From contig NZ_CP013187.1 in assembly GCF_001444405.1 (NCBI RefSeq), forward strand, positions 2,914,001-2,978,000: DNA of 64,000 nt, read 5' to 3'. This document shows, in pieces, positions 58,264-64,000 of the stretch. The position numbers and the translations under genes are program-made. Source of the stretch: Pseudoalteromonas phenolica (GTDB lineage Bacteria; Pseudomonadota; Gammaproteobacteria; Enterobacterales; Alteromonadaceae). The notes under the pieces were generated by a model. It made no database searches. It was not told where the DNA came from and saw only the letters and a program-made list of their open reading frames with translations. Each line of letters starts with the position of its first letter. Within the stretch, counting starts at the first letter, position 1.

Positions 58264-60270
58264 CTAAGCATCGATCAATTGCTGCTGTAATTGGTGGATT
58301 TCATCACGTAACTTGGCCGCTTTTTCAAACTCTAGCTCTCTAGCATGATGCATCATTTGTGTTTCAAGTGCGCTGATCTGCTCTGCAATTTGTTTCGGAT
58401 CTAGATACCCCGCTTTAGGCTCTGCCACTTTTGCAGATACCGGTGAGCTTGATGACTCATCGACACTTTCACCAACATCCATAACATCCGTGATTTTCTT
58501 ATTCAATGCCGTTGGCACTATGCCGTGTTTTTCATTATAAGCTTCTTGTATTGAGCGACGGCGTTCTGTTTCTTCAATGGCTTTTTTCATCGACTTGGTG
58601 ATCACATCACCATATAAAATTGCTTTACCATTTAAGTGACGTGCCGCCCGACCAATTGTCTGTATTAAAGAGCGTGCAGAGCGTAAGAAGCCTTCTTTGT
58701 CTGCATCAAGAATTGCGACAAGAGATACTTCTGGCATATCCAGACCTTCCCGAAGTAAGTTAATGCCCACTAGCACATCAAATACGCCTTTACGTAAATC
58801 GCGGATAATTTCCATACGCTCAACGGTATCAATGTCCGAGTGTAAATAACGCACCTTCACATCATGGTCATTAAGATAATCAGTTAAGTCTTCAGCCATA
58901 CGCTTGGTTAATGTGGTCACCAAGACGCGCTCTTTCTTCTCTACACGTTTATAAATTTCAGAGAGTAAGTCGTCCACTTGTGACCCAACTGGGCGTACTT
59001 CTAATTCAGGATCAAGTAAGCCCGTCGGACGAATAACCTGCTCTGCTACATCGCCATTTGATTTCTCTAATTCGTAATCACCTGGTGTCGCTGATACATA
59101 AATCGTCTGTGGTGAAATTGCTTCAAACTCATCGAATTTTAGCGGTCGGTTGTCCATAGCCGATGGCAAACGGAACCCGTATTCCACTAAGTTTTCTTTG
59201 CGGCTTCTATCCCCTTTATACATGGCGCCCACTTGAGAGACGGTCACATGAGACTCATCAATGATCATTAACGCATCATCAGGCAAATAATCGAGTAAAG
59301 TTGGAGGCGGCTCGCCTGACGCACGGCCAGAAAGGTAGCGGCTGTAGTTTTCGATGCCAGAGCAATAACCAAGCTCGGTCATCATTTCAATATCATACTG
59401 TGTACGCTGAGCAACACGTTGCTCTTCAACTAAGCGATTGTCATCGAGAAGGCGCTTTCTTCTATCTCTTAGCTCATCTTTTATTTTTTCAATGGCATCT
59501 AGGATTTTCTCACGGGGAGTAACATAGTGGGTTTTCGGATAGATAGTTGCACGAACGATGTGCTTTTCAATGGCACCCGTCAGCGGATCAAATAAGCTCA
59601 AACGTTCGATTTCATCATCGAACATTTCAACACGCACACCAATATCGTCCGATTCTGCAGGGAAGATATCGATCACCTCTCCTCTTACGCGATAAGTACC
59701 CCGACTAAAATCAATGTCGTTACGAGTGTATTGCAGCTCAGCTAACTTACGAAGGATGTCACGCTGATCAACTGTGTCACCGACTTTCAGCAGTAACATC
59801 ATTTGCATGTAAGAATCAGGATCACCAAGACCATAAATGGCCGACACAGACGCAACAATAATGGTGTCTCGTCTTTCTAATAACGCTTTGGTTGCCGATA
59901 AACGCATTTGCTCAATGTGTTCATTTATCGACGCATCTTTTTCTATAAAGGTATCACTTGCCACCACATACGCTTCAGGCTGATAGTAGTCATAATATGA
60001 GACAAAGTACTCGACTGCATTTTCAGGAAAGAACTCTTTCATCTCACCATAGAGCTGTGCCGCCAAAGTTTTATTGTGTGCAAGAATAATGGTCGGGCGA
60101 TTCAGATTACTGATTATATTCGCCATGGTAAAAGTTTTACCCGTACCCGTTGCACCCAGTAAAGTTTGGTGTGCAAGGCCCGCTTCTAAGCCATCGCACA
60201 ATTGCGCGATAGCCGTTGGCTGATCCCCATTTGGTGAAAATTCAGAGTGAAGTTTAAATACATCAGTCAT
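58264..60270 (-). CDS. uvrB: UvrB, excinuclease ABC subunit B
   Basis: A 668-residue helicase-like subunit that loads onto damaged DNA and recruits UvrC in nucleotide excision repair. Walker A GATGTGKT lies at 39-46. The beta-hairpin region YYDYYQPEAYV, DESH motif IIDESHVTVSQV, helicase motif VI QTIGRAARH and a C-terminal UVR motif (ARELEFEKAAKLRDEIHQLQ) are all present. Length is normal. The ATG (60268-60270) overlaps the MATE stop by 8 bp, so the two genes are coupled. No LexA box was found upstream of the MATE gene. Confidence 0.97.
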   Translation of the reverse strand: MTDVFKLHSEFSPNGDQPTAIAQLCDGLEAGLAHQTLLGATGTGKTFTMANIISNLNRPTIILAHNKTLAAQLYGEMKEFFPENAVEYFVSYYDYYQPEAYVVASDTFIEKDASINEHIEQMRLSATKALLERRDTIIVASVSAIYGLGDPDSYMQMMLLLKVGDTVDQRDILRKLAELQYTRNDIDFSRGTYRVRGEVIDIFPAESDDIGVRVEMFDDEIERLSLFDPLTGAIEKHIVRATIYPKTHYVTPREKILDAIEKIKDELRDRRKRLLDDNRLVEEQRVAQRTQYDIEMMTELGYCSGIENYSRYLSGRASGEPPPTLLDYLPDDALMIIDESHVTVSQVGAMYKGDRSRKENLVEYGFRLPSAMDNRPLKFDEFEAISPQTIYVSATPGDYELEKSNGDVAEQVIRPTGLLDPELEVRPVGSQVDDLLSEIYKRVEKKERVLVTTLTKRMAEDLTDYLNDHDVKVRYLHSDIDTVERMEIIRDLRKGVFDVLVGINLLREGLDMPEVSLVAILDADKEGFLRSARSLIQTIGRAARHLNGKAILYGDVITKSMKKAIEETERRRSIQEAYNEKHGIVPTALNKKITDVMDVGESVDESSSSPVSAKVAEPKAGYLDPKQIAEQISALETQMMHHARELEFEKAAKLRDEIHQLQQQLIDA

Positions 60271-61645
60271 GTTTTAATTCCTGCTCAGGCACAGATTGCA
60301 TTCGGTTTAAACTTGCGCAGAACCAATTATACGCCACAATGGCTGTGACCAAATTACCGATTGCAGCACCAATAAATAACCCTTTCAGACCAGCTAAATG
60401 CGATCCTAAATAAGCGAATGGTACGAAAAACACAAACAACCTGATCACGCTCAGTAACAATGCATTCATTGGTTTGTGAAGGGCATTAAATGACGAATTG
60501 CTTAAGATGATCACCCCTTGAAAACCGTAGCTCAATGGCATGATATAAATAAACAGCTCAATGATACGCTGAACTTCTTTTTCAGCACCAAAGGTTTGAC
60601 TAATTAAGCCTGAGCAAAGAAGTAATACGATATAAATAGCAAACTGCCAAACCATTACGAACTTTAATGTAGTTTTATAGGCTTCTGTCACACGCTGGTA
60701 ATTTTGCGCCCCATAATTTTGACTGACAAAAGGCGGCAATGTCATCGACAATGCAAGCACTACTAAACTCGCGATAGATTCAATACGGCTACCTACACCA
60801 AAAGCCGCAACCGCTTCAGGTCCGTAAGTTGCGACAATCGCTGTCATAACAGCCATGGCAATAGGTGTCAGCATATTCGCGCCTGCAGCAGGAAAACCAA
60901 TTTTTAGGATTTTCTTCACTGCCTGCATAACACCCTGCTCTCCAGGGCTAACACTGAGTAGGCGCTTTTTCACTGCGAGTAAATAAAAGATAATGCCTAC
61001 AGCCACAGACCAAGCAATCACGCTAGCAATCGCTGCACCTTTAACACCTAGCTCAGGGAATGGGCCTATACCGAAAATAAGTAAAGGGTCGAGGATTGCA
61101 TTTATCAAACCTGCTGCGCCCATAATAATACTTGGCGTTTTAGTATCGCCACTGGCACGTAGTACTGAATTACCAATCATAGGCGTGATTAAGAATACGC
61201 TGCCCAAGAACCAAATAGACATATAGTCATATATATGTGGCATGACTTCAGCGTGAGCACCCAGTAGTTTGAAAATCGGCTCTATCATCAAAAAGCCAAA
61301 TAAAGACAACAAGAACACCATCACTGCTGATAATAAAAGTGCAATGGTGGCATCAAACTTGGCCTCTTCTACTTTATTAGCACCCAACGCTTTGGCAATC
61401 ACCGCTGACGTACCTATGCCCAAACCTATTGCTAGACTGATGACCGTAAAAGTAACAGGGAAAGTAAAACTAACGGCAGCAAGCTCTTCAGTCCCTAACA
61501 TACTAATAAAAAAAGTATCGACTAAATTGAACATCATCAGCGTGATCATGCCAAATATCATGGGAATGGTCATACGTTTAAGTGTGGACGGGATGTCCCC
61601 TTCTAGGATGTCATTGGAGACTTGAGACTGCTGCGCTGATGCCAT
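60263..61645 (-). CDS. MATE-family multidrug/cation efflux transporter
   Basis: A 460-residue, 12-span inner-membrane transporter of the MATE (NorM/DinF-like) superfamily with two homologous halves: IPMIFGMITLMMFNLVDTFF starts the first, IGFPAAGANMLTPIAMAVMT the second. It exports drugs or cationic compounds using Na+ or H+ gradients. The frame is open to 61690, but the ATG at 61643-61645 is better because AAGG precedes it (11 bases) and the upstream extension has no ribosome binding site. The start is uncertain. It overlaps uvrB by 8 bp. Confidence 0.87.
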   Translation of the reverse strand: MASAQQSQVSNDILEGDIPSTLKRMTIPMIFGMITLMMFNLVDTFFISMLGTEELAAVSFTFPVTFTVISLAIGLGIGTSAVIAKALGANKVEEAKFDATIALLLSAVMVFLLSLFGFLMIEPIFKLLGAHAEVMPHIYDYMSIWFLGSVFLITPMIGNSVLRASGDTKTPSIIMGAAGLINAILDPLLIFGIGPFPELGVKGAAIASVIAWSVAVGIIFYLLAVKKRLLSVSPGEQGVMQAVKKILKIGFPAAGANMLTPIAMAVMTAIVATYGPEAVAAFGVGSRIESIASLVVLALSMTLPPFVSQNYGAQNYQRVTEAYKTTLKFVMVWQFAIYIVLLLCSGLISQTFGAEKEVQRIIELFIYIMPLSYGFQGVIILSNSSFNALHKPMNALLLSVIRLFVFFVPFAYLGSHLAGLKGLFIGAAIGNLVTAIVAYNWFCASLNRMQSVPEQELKHD

Positions 61646-61984
61646 ATTAAATAGAAACCTTAAGATAAGCCCGACCAGTGGATTGAGCATTCTAGATCAT
61701 CATGAAAACTAAACCCAGAGGATCGTGATCATTTATCAACAATAAATAATAAAACAACTCTGAGATCTTAGCCCTAATACAATTTAGAGCTTATTTTGCA
61801 CCAAAAAAGTACAAAAACATCTTTTATAAGCACTTACTAACCTGTCGCTTTAGTAGCCACTGAGATTTTTTTGCACAAGTATGACGCTTATTTGACTATA
61901 AAAAATACTGTACTGAGCAAAAACCACCCAAACCAGAACAAAAAACAGCAAACCATTGATTCTATTAAAATAAAAAAATTTAAC

Positions 61985-62039
61985 AAAAAGTATTGCAAAG
62001 CCCCTACAGCCCGACACATATGGCTTTGCAATACTTTTT
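61985..62039. other. 18-bp perfect hairpin with 19-nt loop
   Basis: 61985-62002 pairs without mismatch with 62022-62039; the loop is 62003-62021. The outer pairs are A5/T5, so it could terminate in either direction, but no gene ends nearby. It may be an orphan terminator, an RNA structure or a DNA cruciform. Confidence 0.7.
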
Positions 62040-62057
62040 AAAGATTAATAAACAATG

Positions 62058-62080
62058 TTATCCACAGATTCTGTGGGTAA
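62058..62080. promoter_or_regulatory. Inverted pair of DnaA boxes
   Basis: TTATCCACA (62058-62066) is a perfect DnaA box. TGTGGGTAA (62072-62080) is an inverted copy with one mismatch, 5 bp away. Further near-matches (TTATCAACA type) are at 61733-61741 on the plus strand and 62196-62204 on the minus strand. Confidence 0.6.
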
Positions 62081-62625
62081 CTGTCACAAAGCTAATAAAA
62101 TAAAGACTTATAGGGCGATCAAAAGATCAGTAAAGCACCAAGAGAAAAGGATCTTTACTTCATAAATGTGACAAGAAATGATCATTTTGTTCGTCTGTTG
62201 ATAACTTTACTGTTATAAACAGACGTTCTACAAGCGATTTAAGTTATTGAATCTTTATGTAACCCCTTATTTTAAAAGACCAAATAAACACATATCATAA
62301 ATTTTATGCTATCAAACAATTTTATATGTCTATTTTCTGCACAAAACGAATAAATGTAACAAACAATATACTTTGCATTTTTGCGATCCAGATCCCATAG
62401 AACAAATAAAAGTAAGATCAAGTTAAAAAGTTAAAATTTAAGCCTTTAAGACTAAATCTCACTTTAGATGTTCAAAAAAAGCATTTTTGTTCATTTTAAC
62501 TACAACAAAAAAAGGCTTTCAGGATTTTTCTTTATTTCAATGGTCGAACTTCCACTAAAAAATCGACAAATCGGATATAAAACCAGCGGATAAACGGATT
62601 TTTTAACTTTCTCTCATTTTATTTG

Positions 62626-62654
62626 TTGACACCTTGCCAAGGGGTCATTAATAT
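62626..62654 (+). promoter_or_regulatory. Promoter of the tRNA-Asn operon
   Basis: Perfect TTGACA (62626-62631), a 17-bp spacer and TAATAT (62649-62654), then a GC-rich discriminator (CGCCCCG). This is a typical strong stable-RNA promoter, 23 bp before the first tRNA. Confidence 0.85.
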
Positions 62655-62677
62655 TTCGCCCCGTTGAGAGACACGCT

Positions 62678-62754
62678 TCCCCCTTAGCTCAGTTGGTTAG
62701 AGCGACGGACTGTTAATCCGCAGGTCCCCCGTTCGAGTCGGGGAGGGGGAGCCA
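62678..62754 (+). tRNA. tRNA-Asn (anticodon GTT), copy 1
   Basis: A 77-nt cloverleaf with encoded CCA and anticodon loop CTGTTAA. It is the first of four identical genes separated by spacers of 16-24 bp that differ in sequence. Confidence 0.97.
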
Positions 62755-62774
62755 AGTTTCTTAATAATAACGAT

Positions 62775-62851
62775 TCCCCCTTAGCTCAGTTGGTTAGAGC
62801 GACGGACTGTTAATCCGCAGGTCCCCCGTTCGAGTCGGGGAGGGGGAGCCA
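62775..62851 (+). tRNA. tRNA-Asn (anticodon GTT), copy 2
   Basis: Identical to copy 1 over all 77 nt, in the same operon. Confidence 0.97.
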
Positions 62852-62867
62852 ATCGTTATAGTGTATT

Positions 62868-62944
62868 TCCCCCTTAGCTCAGTTGGTTAGAGCGACGGAC
62901 TGTTAATCCGCAGGTCCCCCGTTCGAGTCGGGGAGGGGGAGCCA
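62868..62944 (+). tRNA. tRNA-Asn (anticodon GTT), copy 3
   Basis: Identical to copy 1 over all 77 nt; separated from copy 2 by 16 bp. Confidence 0.97.
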
Positions 62945-62968
62945 ACACTACCATCTCTTTTATATTGT

Positions 62969-63045
62969 TCCCCCTTAGCTCAGTTGGTTAGAGCGACGGA
63001 CTGTTAATCCGCAGGTCCCCCGTTCGAGTCGGGGAGGGGGAGCCA
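62969..63045 (+). tRNA. tRNA-Asn (anticodon GTT), copy 4
   Basis: Identical to copy 1 over all 77 nt. No clear hairpin terminator follows before the next gene at 63314, and the 268-bp spacer shows no other gene. Confidence 0.97.
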
Positions 63046-63313
63046 ATATTCAGATTCTAATAGACTTTTCACACACATTGCACTACCCTACTACTGTTAA
63101 ATTTTTCCTTTAAAATCGCTAGTTCGGCTTAATTGAATCATTAAAATTTTGCTCATTTTGCGATGATTGTTCCTCAATTTTTATATTGGCCTGACGATAA
63201 GGTACCGTATTATCTTGGCTAAAATTATGCGCTCAAAAAATTTAGGTTCTCAAAATCGCGCCTAAATGATTTGCAGATTGGAATAAAACTAAAAAGAACT
63301 GAAAGACACAATA

Positions 63314-64000
63314 ATGGCAGGCTTTAAAAAACTTATATTTGTGCAGTTGATCTCTTGGCTTCTGTTTTCACTTGTTGGAATATTTTTCTTTGCGACTAGC
63401 TTTGACTCTGCAGTGTCAAAAGCTCAGCAAAGTGCGCAGGTTATGGTGACTCAATATATTAAAGAAAAAACCATGGCTGAGGTCACGCCTCAACATATTC
63501 GACAAGCACTCGCGAACGGCAACGTCTTTTCAACCTTCATTGTTAGAGACTTTAATGGTGATACGGTTTTAAATGTGAATACACATAATCCCCTGCCCTT
63601 TATTGCTGAAATCATCGAATCTAATATTAATGCCATTCGTCCGCAATTTGCAGTAAATGTGACCAAAGACATCAAAATTGAATTTATTATAAATGCGCAA
63701 AGTCAAGCTCAGCTTCTGCAACAAGCCGTTATTATGATGTTTATTATTACAGCTCTACTCGCTTTTATCCCTGTCTTCTATATGAAAGCCATTTACAAAC
63801 GTTTAAATCGAAACGTAAGTATGACTGTTGCCGATGCGGTAGATATGTATATCACTCAAAATCAAGTTACAGAAAGCATCGAAAATGATTTTAATGCAAG
63901 CAAAGTTCAAGCTCTTGGCGCTGAGTTGGCCCCCTCATTTAACCGTTTAGCCCACTTCTTAAAGAGTAAACAAGAAGATATTCAAAGCGCCGCACAAAGT
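63314..64000 (+). CDS. Membrane sensor protein, N-terminal part (LapD/MoxY-type periplasmic domain), cut by window edge
   Basis: 229 codons to the window edge. One membrane span (about 8-28), a periplasmic helical sensor region (about 30-140) and a second span (about 141-161, VIMMFIITALLAFIPVFYM) are followed by a cytoplasmic coiled-coil linker. This layout matches the N-terminal half of LapD/GGDEF-EAL proteins, and I expect cyclic-di-GMP domains beyond the edge; that cannot be seen here. The ATG at 63314 has a weak ribosome binding site (GAAAG). Confidence 0.65.
   Translation, partial: MAGFKKLIFVQLISWLLFSLVGIFFFATSFDSAVSKAQQSAQVMVTQYIKEKTMAEVTPQHIRQALANGNVFSTFIVRDFNGDTVLNVNTHNPLPFIAEIIESNINAIRPQFAVNVTKDIKIEFIINAQSQAQLLQQAVIMMFIITALLAFIPVFYMKAIYKRLNRNVSMTVADAVDMYITQNQVTESIENDFNASKVQALGAELAPSFNRLAHFLKSKQEDIQSAAQS

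Larger units (their letters stand above)
61691..62620. other. AT-rich structured non-coding region before the tRNA-Asn operon
   Basis: About 930 bp with no open frame I can support. It contains an 18-bp perfect hairpin (61985-62039), DnaA-box-like sequences at 61733-61741, 62058-62066, 62072-62080 and 62196-62204, and 11 GATC sites between 61695 and 62419, where about three would be expected by chance. Such a cluster recalls DnaA-binding control loci or an origin-like segment; the function is open. Confidence 0.55.

Noticed and set aside
61691..62620. Main chromosomal replication origin
   Set aside because: The usual neighbours (dnaA, dnaN, gidA/mnmG, rpmH) are absent; only a DnaA-box and GATC cluster is claimed.

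Overview
The window looks like chromosomal DNA of an AT-rich marine gammaproteobacterium, most likely Pseudoalteromonas or a close Alteromonadales relative. This is inferred from gene order and protein character: the ppiD-hupB-lon-clpX-clpP-tig block, the aroC-prmB/smrB block, a FadR-type regulator, DsbB, YebG, UvrB, abundant M16 and S9 peptidases, and short ATACCAAT/ATTGGTAT dispersed palindromes. No search was run, so the genus is an inference.

Layout. 1-7.0 kb: protein quality control on the minus strand (ppiD, hupB, lon, clpX, clpP, tig). 7.3-7.8 kb: a minus-strand tRNA operon, Pro-Arg-His-Pro-Pro, with a near-consensus promoter. 8.1-14.9 kb: folD, aroC, prmB, smrB, a two-receiver response regulator, a two-gene small-protein operon behind a sigma-54-like promoter, a 2-Cys peroxiredoxin and fadR. 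15-35.5 kb: an accessory island. 35.6-43.1 kb: dsbB, a ComEA-like protein, LexA-controlled yebG, a metalloprotease-like lipoprotein, a large M16 peptidase lipoprotein, and a MetF-like gene behind a perfect MetJ box. 43.2-45.4 kb: a three-gene membrane operon of the iron-uptake PepSY type. 45.6-57.8 kb: an HDOD protein, HIT protein, S9 peptidase, a glycosyltransferase/ArnT-like/two-component operon, GST with a divergent LysR regulator, and an outer-membrane barrel. 57.9-61.6 kb: a DUF2237-like protein, uvrB and a MATE transporter. 61.7-63.0 kb: a structured 1-kb non-coding region followed by four identical tRNA-Asn genes. The right edge cuts a membrane sensor gene.

The island between fadR and dsbB is the most unusual part. 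Its core is a 2531-residue exported SpvB/FG-GAP/RHS protein with a distinct C-terminal tip, and a small acidic putative immunity gene 17 bp downstream. On both sides lie members of one family of small secreted proteins: six intact genes and one broken copy. Each has a signal peptide, two cysteines 39-46 residues apart, and a central helix-turn-strand signature similar to LTAxxxGKKV. I propose, from pattern only, that these are OB-fold B-subunit-like proteins of the kind seen in AB5 toxins. The array is split by an IS21-family element with a truncated istB, a RAYT-type transposase gene broken by a TGA codon, an IS3 relic, a short element with IS21-like ends, and several small genes (a HigA-like antitoxin, a single-domain ppGpp-hydrolase-like HD protein, a PPP phosphatase and a broken LMW tyrosine phosphatase).

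No CRISPR array, rRNA or prophage structural gene was seen.
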